A DNA stretch of 64,000 bases from Dakarella massiliensis (GCF_001182045.1 NZ_CVTY01000006.1:62001-126000); one strand, 5' to 3'. Positions 54,096 through 62,248 are shown, counted from the first letter of the stretch. Notes: generated by a model from the letters alone, not told the origin. A program made the numbers and translations.

Positions 54096-55603
54096 TGTTC
54101 CACGCGTGCTACATCCGTTTTGTCAGACGGGAAAACAACGCTCCCCGGTTTACGGAAAAAATCGGCTCGTTTGAGACAGAACTCGTCGTGACCGCGTTTA
54201 ATCGGAACGAGTACGGGTCTATCATTCTTCCGGCCTTCCGCTCCGATAATCCGGCCGCATCCCCGGTTCCGCTCGAGAATACGAGCGAGACCTGGGACTC
54301 GTTTACGGATTGGGATGGAAACCGCTGGTGGTTCCTCTCCTGCTTCTACACGGACAGGAACCGTCAGACAGGAGAGACCGAGACGCTCCGCAGCTCCGCG
54401 ATCTATAACTCGGTCGGGTTCCTCCCGGTCGCGTGGACTGACGGCTCGGAATTTGTCCTTCACGTGGAATGCGAGCCCTTTGATCAGGCGTCGCTTGACC
54501 GGATGCTCCGTGACTTCCCGGACGGGCTCTATGAGATCATTCTCGCGGGAGAAAATCCCCTCACCGCGTCCGCTGCCGTGAGCGCAGACTCCAGCGGCTC
54601 ACCGAAAGAAGGCAGCCTCTATCAGTTTGAATCTCTCGTCGATCTGGTGAACTCCATCGAATCCGTGATGGCGTCGCTCCGGTCGAAAATCGGTCTCCGG
54701 GAAGATCTCCTTCCCGCGCGGCGTTCCCGGCAGTCCTCCGCCACGCTGATCCGGAAATACCTCAACCCCAACGCCCGGACGCTTCTCTCCCGCGAGCTTC
54801 ATCACGACTGGAACAGCGGCGTGAATCAGTTCGTGCATTCTGTCGTCGAACGGACGCTCGAATTCGTGGAACTCGTGCTCGATCAGCCGCAGTCCGTGAA
54901 GGATCGGTACTTTGATCACGATGACACCGAGACGCTGAAACTCATGCGGGAGAAGCTCCGCCGGAGCCGCGACCGCCTGATCAAGCTCGGAATCGGGACT
55001 GAAGCGCTGAACTTCAATATGGTGGTGTTCCAGCAGGACACGAAGTATTCGCACCTCTACCGAGCCCAGAAAGCGTTCTTCTCGAACCGCGTCGGCTTTG
55101 AATCCGTGGAAAGTCTCCACTACGCGTCCCAGCATTCGCGCCACTTCAGAATCACGCGCCTCGCGGAACTCTACGAACGCTGGGTACTCGTGACGCTCGT
55201 CCGGGTTCTGCAGACCCGGTTCAAGCTGACGCTGCCGACCGGCTGGGTGAGCGACTTTATCCGCAAGGTGATCCGGGACGAACATAACATCCGTCTCGAA
55301 TTCACGCATCCTTCCTGGCACTATCGGATCCGTCTTACCTACGAGTACGAGCTCCCAAAACAAGGGACACAGCGTTACGCCTTCCGCCCGGACTTTGTGC
55401 TTGAGCTGATCGATGAGTCGCGGCTTGAAAAACGTTTCCCGAAACTCATTCTCGACGCCAAATTCCGCACGGTCTTTAACGCCGCGGACTGCCGGCAGCT
55501 GCTTGAGGAACTCGCGTACCGCAAGGACTACCTGCAGGAAGCGCAGAAGACCTCCGACACTCCCTATATTCCGCCGCGGGGCCGGTCTGAATTTATGGAG
55601 TAG
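54095..55603 (+). CDS. McrC-like DUF2357/PD-(D/E)XK nuclease, copy 1
   Basis: 502 residues. The N-terminal 200 residues match the DUF2357 beta-rich region; the C-terminal part is a PD-(D/E)XK nuclease of the DUF524 type with RPDFVLEL near residue 432 (metal-binding Asp) and LILDAKFRTV near 450 (Asp-x-Lys). It is the effector partner of the upstream McrB-like ATPase and starts inside that gene's stop codon. The reading frame closes at a TAG (55601-55603), yet the very same frame stays open afterwards and encodes a zinc-ribbon segment to 56098. The paralogue at 58605 shows that nuclease and zinc ribbon form one chain, so the TAG is a nonsense change within a 667-codon gene, aligned with Arg (CGG) of the other copy. 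Confidence 0.85.
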   Translation: MFHACYIRFVRRENNAPRFTEKIGSFETELVVTAFNRNEYGSIILPAFRSDNPAASPVPLENTSETWDSFTDWDGNRWWFLSCFYTDRNRQTGETETLRSSAIYNSVGFLPVAWTDGSEFVLHVECEPFDQASLDRMLRDFPDGLYEIILAGENPLTASAAVSADSSGSPKEGSLYQFESLVDLVNSIESVMASLRSKIGLREDLLPARRSRQSSATLIRKYLNPNARTLLSRELHHDWNSGVNQFVHSVVERTLEFVELVLDQPQSVKDRYFDHDDTETLKLMREKLRRSRDRLIKLGIGTEALNFNMVVFQQDTKYSHLYRAQKAFFSNRVGFESVESLHYASQHSRHFRITRLAELYERWVLVTLVRVLQTRFKLTLPTGWVSDFIRKVIRDEHNIRLEFTHPSWHYRIRLTYEYELPKQGTQRYAFRPDFVLELIDESRLEKRFPKLILDAKFRTVFNAADCRQLLEELAYRKDYLQEAQKTSDTPYIPPRGRSEFME

Positions 55604-55651
55604 GCAGCCGCCCGCTTAGCGCGTGACCGTCAGATAACCGACGGCCGCAAC

Positions 55652-56098
55652 ATGCTCTTCCTCGTCAACCCAACACCTGAAAGCGAGCGCCCAAGCTACT
55701 TTGGTCTCATGGATCACGGCCGGGGCTGGGTGCACGCGTTCGCGGACTTCGGAACCCTTCCCCGGAATAACGGGCTCGCGAAAGCGGTGCTCGAGTGGCT
55801 TCAGGCGCTGGAGCACGACTACGAGGCGGATTTCTCTCACCCCGATGAGCTCCTCTGTCCGGTCTGCGGCGCGAGCGGCGATCATCTGGTGCTCAGAGCT
55901 TCCGATTTCGATCATGACGGGCACCCGATCGAATGGAACATTCTTTACTGCAAGGACTGCGGGAACGTCGTGCGTCGGAAGCTCACATGCCAGTGCTGCG
56001 GCCGGACCTCGCTCTTCGGGAACGCGCTGAAGTCTGACTACTACCGGCGTCGGGAAGGGAAGCTCGTCTGCCCCGAATGCGGCGAAACCGTGGAATAA
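55652..56098 (+). CDS. Zinc-ribbon C-terminal part of the McrC-like protein, copy 1
   Basis: 148 residues from ATG 55652, in the same frame as the nuclease and 48 bases after its TAG. Four CxxC pairs are visible: CPVCG, CKDCG, CQCCG and CPECG, the arrangement of a double zinc ribbon near residues 70-145. The first 65 residues (LFLVNPTPESERPSYFGLM, RGWVHAFADFGTLPRNNG) are a small domain of unknown type, with an NMLFLV start seen also in the second copy. Whether it is translated separately, by read-through, or not at all cannot be seen. No ribosome site is obvious before the ATG. Confidence 0.7.
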   Translation: MLFLVNPTPESERPSYFGLMDHGRGWVHAFADFGTLPRNNGLAKAVLEWLQALEHDYEADFSHPDELLCPVCGASGDHLVLRASDFDHDGHPIEWNILYCKDCGNVVRRKLTCQCCGRTSLFGNALKSDYYRRREGKLVCPECGETVE

Positions 56099-56124
56099 CG
56101 GCGTAAACCGATTAATAGTTTCTG

Positions 56125-56155
56125 ATAGATCCTGATAGTTCCTATCAGGATCTAT
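56125..56155. repeat. CTGATAG-type hairpin repeat, copy 3
   Basis: Perfect 14-bp stem (arm ATAGATCCTGATAG) with a 3-base loop, immediately after the first McrC copy. The upstream flank TTAATAGTTTCTG is shared with copy 4 at 59966. Confidence 0.85.
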
Positions 56156-56230
56156 TCGTATCTATCAGGTCTTAACCGAGAAGGTGTCTTTCTATTAAGA
56201 GAGGACAGCGGCTCTACTCTATAGGCATAT

Positions 56231-56255
56231 AAAAAACCTGAGCTCGAAGCCCAGG
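56231..56255 (-). terminator. Minus-strand terminator in unit 1
   Basis: Minus-strand stem CCTGGGC/GCTCAGG with a short loop followed by six T. It lies just past the adhesin-E remnant, which it would have terminated, and recurs in the second repeat unit at 60072-60098. Confidence 0.75.
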
Positions 56256-56329
56256 CATGAAAGATCTCTGTCCTAGCTATACAGAGAAAAAGAAAAAGAG
56301 GGATGTCGGATATCGCTGCCAGACATCCG

Positions 56330-56464
56330 TTACTGAGCCTCTGAACAAACCTGTACATTAACAGTTTGCTTAGAGACTACCTCTGCGCCAAAACTGCCGG
56401 GCAGAGAATTCCATTGGCTTCCCCAGTCATCACTTCCGACACCATAATAAAATGCCTTACTGTT
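56330..56464 (-). pseudogene. 3' remnant of a surface-adhesin-E-like gene
   Basis: Minus-strand sequence encodes SKAFYYGVGSDDWGSQWNS, LPGSFGAEV and VNVQVCSEAQ before a stop, aligning with the C-terminus of the gene at 50189 (TYYSG..., QWNSVIPGSRG, VVCAYAE). The 5' part is missing: it is replaced by the transposon sequence. The reading frame happens to be continuous with the TnpB tail, so the boundary is approximate. Confidence 0.6.
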
Positions 56465-57815
56465 TTCTCCAGGGTCGGTAGCATCATTTCCGGCCAATGT
56501 CTTCCGACATGTCTGCATCGTGGATTGGCATCCCCGCCTCTCCGCAGTGGCCTTCAGCCGGGACGGATCCTCACCGGCGGGGCTTACATCCGGGTAACTC
56601 TCGGACGTGACAGCATTCCTTTTCTGATTGCTTACCGCGACGCTGCCGCTGTCAGAGCAGCTGTCCTTTTTATCAACTCTATCTATGTAATTACAAAGAT
56701 TAATAGCTGCATTCACATCCCTGTCAACGATAATCCTGCCGCAATGCGGGCAGACCCAAAGCCGTTGCTTGAGTTTCAGATCTTTGTTCCTTAATCCGCA
56801 GAATCTGCACATCTTTGAGCTCGGGAACCAGCGGCTCGCGATGACGAGCCTCCCGCCCCGCAGCTTCATTTTGTATTCCATCTGACGTCTGAATTCACGG
56901 AATCCCATATCGGAAATGGCGCACGCAAGGTGATGATTCCTCATCATGCCTTTAACGCTCAGATCCTGAATGCAGACCTCTGAATAGTTGGCAGTCAGAA
57001 ATGCCGTGAGTTTATGGATGGCATCAAGTCGGATATCGCTGACTTTCTTATGCAGCCGGGCAATCTTAATTCGAAGCTTCGCACGATTCCGGCTGTTTTT
57101 TTTCAGTACGGGAAAATTTTCGCTGAAGCTTCGCAAGCTTCTTACTGTATTTTTTCAGCGGCTTCGGGCCTTCGAAGACGAGACCGTTTGAGAGCGTGGC
57201 AAAATTCAGAACTCCCAGATCCACCCCAATGCGGCCATGGTTTTTAGCCGGACTGAGATGATCGAGATCATGGAGTTCAAGCGTAATGCTCACGTACCAA
57301 CCGTCTGCCTGTCGCGAGATAGTCGCCCAAAGCAGTTTGGCGCCCCTGAATCGCAGACGCTCATGCATACGTACCCACCCAACATGGGGAACGTGGATGC
57401 GATTGTTCTCAACTTTGAATTGCCAGTTATCCAGACGGAAGCTGTCCTTCGAAGAGCCCTTCTTTTTGAAATTCGGATATTTGAAGTCGTCAGGATTGTC
57501 AAAAAAGTGCTCAAAAGCCATCCCAAGATCAGTCAGCGCGTACTGCGGAGCGCACTTGGTCACCTTCTTCATCCAGAAGAACTTCTCTCCCTCCTTTTTC
57601 AGCTGTGTCAGCTGTTTCTTTATATCTTTGATTTTCGGAGGGCTGGAACGCAGCCCGTTTTTGTACTCCTCATACTGTTTTTTCCATTGCCCCAGTCCCC
57701 AGTTGAAGACAAGACGAGCAGTGCCGCTGGCACGGGCGAAATATTCCGCCTGCTCCTTCGTAGGATCCAGTTTTGTTCTGAATGCGAGATACCAGCAAAG
57801 CTCGTTGTCTGACAT
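56465..57815 (-). pseudogene. tnpB: TnpB (IS607-associated RNA-guided nuclease homologue), frameshifted
   Basis: From ATG 57815 the N-terminal WED/REC-like region and RuvC-I block IGVDLGVLNFATLS are intact. A run of eight A (57096-57103) then shifts the frame; with seven A the reading continues SRTEKNSRNRAKL into the second frame. That frame holds the RuvC-II block VCIQDLSVKGMM, the zinc finger CRFCGL...CPHCG and RuvC-III VDRDVNAAINL. RuvC-II normally has Glu where this gene has Gln (codon CAG at 56966-56968), so even a repaired protein would probably lack nuclease activity. The C-terminus runs on into the adhesin remnant, and the true end is uncertain. The guide RNA of such systems is usually made from the 3' end of tnpB. 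Confidence 0.85.
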
Positions 57816-57969
57816 AGGAAAAGTAACTGTAAATAGGTTATTAAAATAATACTTATACGCGGCTAAAAAACAAGCCCCGCTGCACAGTCACATTCTCTGC
57901 CGGTCTTTAAGTGAGTTTCAGGCGGATAATATTTTGTTACATATAAACGGAAGCTCGACGCTATTTCGA

Positions 57970-58529
57970 TTAGCTGCGTTTCCCATAGAGCCGGGCGGAA
58001 AACACAGTCATCAGTGTTATCACGTCTTTGACGAGTTCAGTCTCAAAAAGTTCCTCCGCTAACTCATCCAGAACAACAACAGAGGTTTTCACCCAACGGC
58101 AAAGGATATAGATCAGTTCCGTGCCAAACCGAAGCAGCCTGTCGTCATGGGTCAGCACCAAAGTTCGGATTTGTCCGCCAAGAAGCAGTCTCATCAGCTT
58201 TCTGAGTCCTGGCTTTTTGCAATTAAGCCCGCTTCCAAGATCCATGATGACTTCATCACATCCATATCCCCGGAGTCTTTCCGCCTGAGTCTGAAGATCG
58301 CTTTTCTGATCATGACTTGAACACGGGCGTAACCCACAGTTTTCCGGCCTCTCTCTTCACCCGGGAGGAGGTGTCGATAATCTTCTTCGCGAAACCGCCT
58401 GTGATTACCCACTGTTCGGAGATATTCCTTCAGTTTGCCTTCTCTGCACCATCGACGGACGGTACCCGCTGTCACCCCGAAGATCTCTGCAACCTGTCCA
58501 ACTGACATCAGATTCTTTCTCTCCTTCAT
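57970..58529 (-). pseudogene. tnpA: IS607 transposase (serine recombinase), frameshifted
   Basis: The N-terminus carries a MerR-type HTH (SVGQVAEIFGVTAGTVRRW, VGNHRRFREEDYRHL). The catalytic-Ser block should read GYARVSSHDQKSDL; here TTCA stands where TTTCA is needed (58318-58321), so the frame breaks exactly at the catalytic motif. The next frame continues QTQAERLRGYGCDEVIMDLG, GSGLNCKKPGLRKL, THDDRLLRFG and ends FSARLYGKRS, the usual IS607 C-terminus. Restored length is 186 residues. Confidence 0.85.
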
Positions 58530-58604
58530 GGCAGATCTCCTTTACGAAAGGTCTGTTTTCAGGATAATGGACAGGTTTGCATAAATTATTGATGACTAGC
58601 TGTT

Positions 58605-59939
58605 AACCCCAACGCCCGGACGCTCCTCTCCCGCGAGCTTCATCACGACTGGAACAGCGGCGTGAATCAGTTCGTGCATTCTGTCGTCGAACGGACGCTT
58701 GAATTCGTGGAACTCACGCTTGATCAGCCGCAGTCCGTGAAAGACCGGTTCTTTGATCATGAGGACACTGAGACGCTGAAATTCATGCGGGAGAAGCTCC
58801 GCCGGAACCGCGACCGCCTGATCAAGCTCGGGATAGGAACCGAAGCGCTGAATTACAACATGGTGGTGTTCCAGCAGGACACGAAGTACTCGCACCTCTA
58901 CCGAGCGCAGAAGGCGTTTTTCTCGAACCGCATGGGTTTCGAGACCGTGGATAGTCTCCGGTACGCGTTCCAGCATTCACGTCACTTCAGAATCACGCGC
59001 CTCGCGGAGCTCTATGAACGCTGGGTGCTCGTGACGCTCGTCCGGGTGCTGCAGACCCGATTCAGACTGACTCTAACGCCGGATTGGGTGAGCAGTTTTG
59101 TCCGCAAGGTGATCCGCGATGAACATAACATCCGCCTTGAATTCTCTCACCCCTCCTGGCGCTACCGAATACGGCTCACGTACGAATACGAGCTTCCGAA
59201 ACAGGGCGCGCAGCGTTACGCCTACCGCCCGGACTTTGTCCTTGAGCTGATTGATGAGTCGCGGCTCGACAAACGCTTCCCGAAACTGATTCTCGACGCG
59301 AAGTTCCGCACGGTCTTTAAAGCCTCGGACTGCCGTCAGCTCCTTGATTAACTCGCGTACCGGAAGGACTATCTCGAGGAAAGACTGAGGACGTCGGATG
59401 AGCCTTTTATCGAGGCGGAGAACCGGGATGAGTTCCTGAGCCGGGCTGAAAGCGACCGTGAGCGCGACCTCCGGATGACGGACGGCCGCAACATGCTTTT
59501 TCTTGTGTACCCGACACCGGAAACCGAGCGTCCCAGCTACTTCGGGCTCATGAACCGCGGCCGGGGCTGGGTGCACGCGTTCGCCGACATTGGGACCCTT
59601 CCCCGGAATAACGGACTCGCAAAAGCGGTGCTCGAGTGGCTTCAGGCGCTGGAACACGATTACGAGGCGGATTTCTCTCACCCCGATGAGCTCCTATGCC
59701 CGGTCTGCGGCGCGAGCGGCGAGCGTCTCTCCGTCCGCGCGTCTGACTTTGACCGGGATGGAAACCCGACCGAATGGAACATCCTGTACTGCAAGGACTG
59801 CGGGAACGTCGTGCGGCGGAAACTCACGTGCCAATGCTGCGGGCGGACCTCGCTCTTCGGGAACGCTCTGAAGTCCGACTACTACAGGCGTCGGGAAGGA
59901 AAACTCGTTTGTCCTGAGTGCGGAGAGACCGTGGAATAG
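58605..59939 (+). pseudogene. McrC-like nuclease/zinc-ribbon gene, copy 2, truncated and stopped
   Basis: This copy starts abruptly at the IS607 boundary and lacks the first 225 codons or so, including the DUF2357 region. It continues with the nuclease domain (RPDFVLEL, LILDAKFRTV intact), then a TAA at 59349-59351 where copy 1 has GAA (CRQLLD*LAYRKDYL versus CRQLLEELAYRKDYL). The same frame stays open through a linker (EFLSRAESDRERD) into the zinc ribbon with four CxxC pairs, ending at 59939. It shows that nuclease and zinc ribbon are one protein in this family. No McrB-like gene accompanies it. Confidence 0.85.
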
Positions 59940-59965
59940 CGGCGTAAACCGATTAATAGTTTCTG

Positions 59966-59996
59966 ATAGATCCTGATAGTAACTATCAGGATCTAT
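59966..59996. repeat. CTGATAG-type hairpin repeat, copy 4
   Basis: Perfect 14-bp stem, arm ATAGATCCTGATAG, loop TAA. Same position relative to the second McrC copy as copy 3 to the first. Confidence 0.85.
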
Positions 59997-60071
59997 TTGT
60001 ATCTATCAGGCCTTAAAAGGGGAAACGGCTTTTTGATGAGAGCGGACTGCGGCTCCGCTCTCTATGCATAT

Positions 60072-60098
60072 AAAAAAAACCTGAGCTCGAAGCCCAGG
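60072..60098 (-). terminator. Minus-strand terminator after fdhD
   Basis: Minus-strand stem CCTGGGC/GCTCAGG followed by eight T. It lies about 140 bases past the fdhD stop and duplicates the terminator at 56231-56255. Confidence 0.75.
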
Positions 60099-60235
60099 CA
60101 TGAAAGTCTCTGTTCTAGCTAAATACAGAGAAGAAGAAAAAGAGGGATGTCCCGGATATCGCTGCCCTGACATCCCTGAAAATTTCCCGTGCTTTGGCGG
60201 ACGGGAAATCAAAGACTGCAAGTTACTTCGCAGCC

Positions 60236-61132
60236 CTAGGAGACGGATTCTTCTGCGGGACGCCGGAAGGTACGCTCGGCGACCGAATCGATAACAACGC
60301 CGCGCTGCGCGGGAAGTCCGGCGTTCGTGAGGCGCTCGGGATGCGTGAGGACCGTCGCGCGGCCTGGGCGGCAGAACGCCGCCAGCGTGAGCCCCGCCTT
60401 TTCCGCCGTTTCGACGGCAAACCCCGTCGCGGCGGACACAGCGAGCAGCACTTCAACGCCGCAGCTCGCCGCTTTCTGAACCATTTCGTAGGAAGCGCGG
60501 GATGAGATCAGCACCACGCGGCTGTTCCACTCAGGAGCCGTGGGAGCGCGCATGCCGCGGGCCCCAAGGAGCTTATCGAGCGCCACATGGCGGCCGACGT
60601 CCTCCATGCAGCCGATCGTGCCGCCATGGTCATCGAGAAGGCACGCCGCATGCGTGCAGCCCGTAACGTCGCCGACAAGCTGGCAGGCCTTCATCGCGGA
60701 GAGCGCCCGATCGAGGTGCTGGAGATCAAAGGTCGCGGTGCGGGGAAGCGGCTTCACCGGGCGGATCACGTCATTGATCTGCTCAAGACCGCAGACACCG
60801 CAGCCCGTGCGGCCGGCGAGTGACCGGCGGCGTTCCTTCAGCTTCATGAAGCTTTCGCTCGACACCTCGAGCTCCACCCGAACGCCGCGGCAGGCCGGCA
60901 CCACGTCCATCCCATAGATCTCGGAGCGATCCTGGATGATGCCTTCAGAGAGTGAGAAACCGACCGCGAACTCCTCAAGGTCAGAGGGGAGCGCCATCAT
61001 CACGACATGGCTGATCCCGTTATAAACGAGCGCCACTGGGACTTCCTCAGCCACGACATCCGGCACCGCTCCGAACGTGTCGAAGTTGCGCTTGTACGCG
61101 GTTACCGGTCTTGCACACTGATTGAGATCCAT
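60236..61132 (-). CDS. fdhD: Formate dehydrogenase accessory sulfurtransferase FdhD
   Basis: 298 residues. The sulfur-transfer Cys pair is in [12 protein letters not shown] near residue 110, with the [15 protein letters not shown] block near 55, CTHAACLLD near 160, [15 protein letters not shown] near 178 and [13 protein letters not shown] near 210, all FdhD landmarks. FdhD passes sulfur to the molybdenum cofactor of formate dehydrogenase. Last gene of the minus-strand operon fdnG-fdnH-fdnI-fdhE-fdhD; 74 bases separate it from fdhE. Confidence 0.95.
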   Translation of the reverse strand: MDLNQCARPVTAYKRNFDTFGAVPDVVAEEVPVALVYNGISHVVMMALPSDLEEFAVGFSLSEGIIQDRSEIYGMDVVPACRGVRVELEVSSESFMKLKERRRSLAGRTGCGVCGLEQINDVIRPVKPLPRTATFDLQHLDRALSAMKACQLVGDVTGCTHAACLLDDHGGTIGCMEDVGRHVALDKLLGARGMRAPTAPEWNSRVVLISSRASYEMVQKAASCGVEVLLAVSAATGFAVETAEKAGLTLAAFCRPGRATVLTHPERLTNAGLPAQRGVVIDSVAERTFRRPAEESVS

Positions 61133-61206
61133 GGCGCTTCCTTTATAAAAACCCTGACACCCACTGCGGTCAGTCTTTCCGTTCCTTTAAGCTGCTTCAC
61201 CGCCTC

Positions 61207-62103
61207 TTAGTTGAGGGGCTTCTCCTGATCGGCTTCGTAAGCCATCTGGAGATCACCGAGCTTCACGAGCTCAAGCTCGTCCGGAGTCCGGTTAAATTCA
61301 TCCTCGTGCTCGAACACGGTCGGGAGGATCTCACCGCAGTGGTCGCACACGTAGAGGCGGTGATCCAGGTCGTCCTTATCGTGGACATAACGGAGGTCAC
61401 GCGTCGCGTTCGTTTCGCAGTAGGGGCAGCCGATGCGGTTCCAGTACCAGGAAGCGCCGCAGGTGCCGCAGACGAGGCTGCGAACCGAGCCATTGAAATT
61501 CGTTTCAGAAACACGGGCCATCACAGGATCACCGCCGCAGATCGGGCAGTGAGGCTTGTAGCCGTATTTGCGGTCCTCAAGCGAATCCTGATCCAGAGAC
61601 GCGGCCTTCTGCTTCGCGGCGTTGCCGATGAAGACACGGAGGGCCCAGGAGAGAACCGGGAAGATGAAGCGCGAGAGCGTATCCGGATCCGCCCCATTCG
61701 CGTTGTCATAGATGTAATTCAGGAACTCCTGCGGACGGGTGCCGGCCAGCGTCGCCGCATGGTCATCCACGAGCGCGTCCCAGTCAATGCCCTCAAGCAT
61801 CTTGAGGACCTCGGGATCCATATCTTTGCCGACCTTTCCGAGGAGCGTGGAGAGAATCTCGCGGCACACAGCGGCGAGGCTCGCGCGGTCGATCGCGACC
61901 GGCGACTCCTGGAGCACCGTGCTTTCACCCTTCTTCACGCGTTCAACGGATTCAGGGGTGAGATCAACGATTTCGAGCGAATAGCTATCCGAGAGCTCGC
62001 GGGTCTTCTCAAGCGTCTCAGCCATCAGCCAAAGCACGTGAACGGTCTCCGGGGCAACGCCCTTCGAAAGCTGCTCAACTGCCTGTTCAAGATTCTTATC
62101 CAT
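61207..62103 (-). CDS. fdhE: Formate dehydrogenase accessory protein FdhE
   Basis: 298 residues. The C-terminal half has the four FdhE Cys pairs CPICGG, CGTCGASW, CPYCE and CDHCGE, expected to bind iron or zinc; the N-terminal half is helical (LAAVCREILSTLL). FdhE is needed for maturation of respiratory formate dehydrogenases, before or at the Tat export step. It lies between fdnI and fdhD on the minus strand. Confidence 0.93.
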   Translation of the reverse strand: MDKNLEQAVEQLSKGVAPETVHVLWLMAETLEKTRELSDSYSLEIVDLTPESVERVKKGESTVLQESPVAIDRASLAAVCREILSTLLGKVGKDMDPEVLKMLEGIDWDALVDDHAATLAGTRPQEFLNYIYDNANGADPDTLSRFIFPVLSWALRVFIGNAAKQKAASLDQDSLEDRKYGYKPHCPICGGDPVMARVSETNFNGSVRSLVCGTCGASWYWNRIGCPYCETNATRDLRYVHDKDDLDHRLYVCDHCGEILPTVFEHEDEFNRTPDELELVKLGDLQMAYEADQEKPLN

Positions 62104-62165
62104 GGTTTGAAACTCTTTTTAAGTTATTGGATTTGATGTTTTTAAACCGGGTACTGCTTTAGGGG

Positions 62166-62205
62166 TCCCTGGGAGGAGGGGCGCGAGGCCCCCCGCATCC
62201 CTGGT
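62166..62205 (-). other. GC-rich hairpin between fdnI and fdhE
   Basis: A stem built on GGGGC/GCCCC with outer GGGA/TCCC pairing, in the 145-base gap between fdnI and fdhE. There is no T tract. It could reduce read-through or protect the upstream structural-gene mRNA. Confidence 0.4.
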
Positions 62206-62248
62206 ACTGCCGCTCTGATGAAACTAGAGCTTTACTGCGTGTTGCTTC

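Larger units (their letters stand above)
54768..56335 (+). repeat. Diverged direct repeat, unit 1 (partner at 58605-60179)
   Basis: From the AACCCCAACGCC block in the nuclease gene to just past a hairpin group, this stretch is repeated at 58605-60179. The copies differ at many third codon positions (roughly one base in ten by eye), so the duplication is not recent. They flank the IS607 element. Confidence 0.8.
56465..58604 (-). mobile_element. IS607-family insertion sequence
   Basis: The element carries tnpA (serine recombinase with HTH) then tnpB, both on the minus strand, the normal IS607 order. One end abuts the truncated second nuclease gene at about 58604 and the other lies near the adhesin remnant at about 56465. 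IS607 elements have no inverted repeats or target duplications, so the ends are estimated from gene remnants. Both genes are frameshifted, so it looks immobile by itself. Confidence 0.75.
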
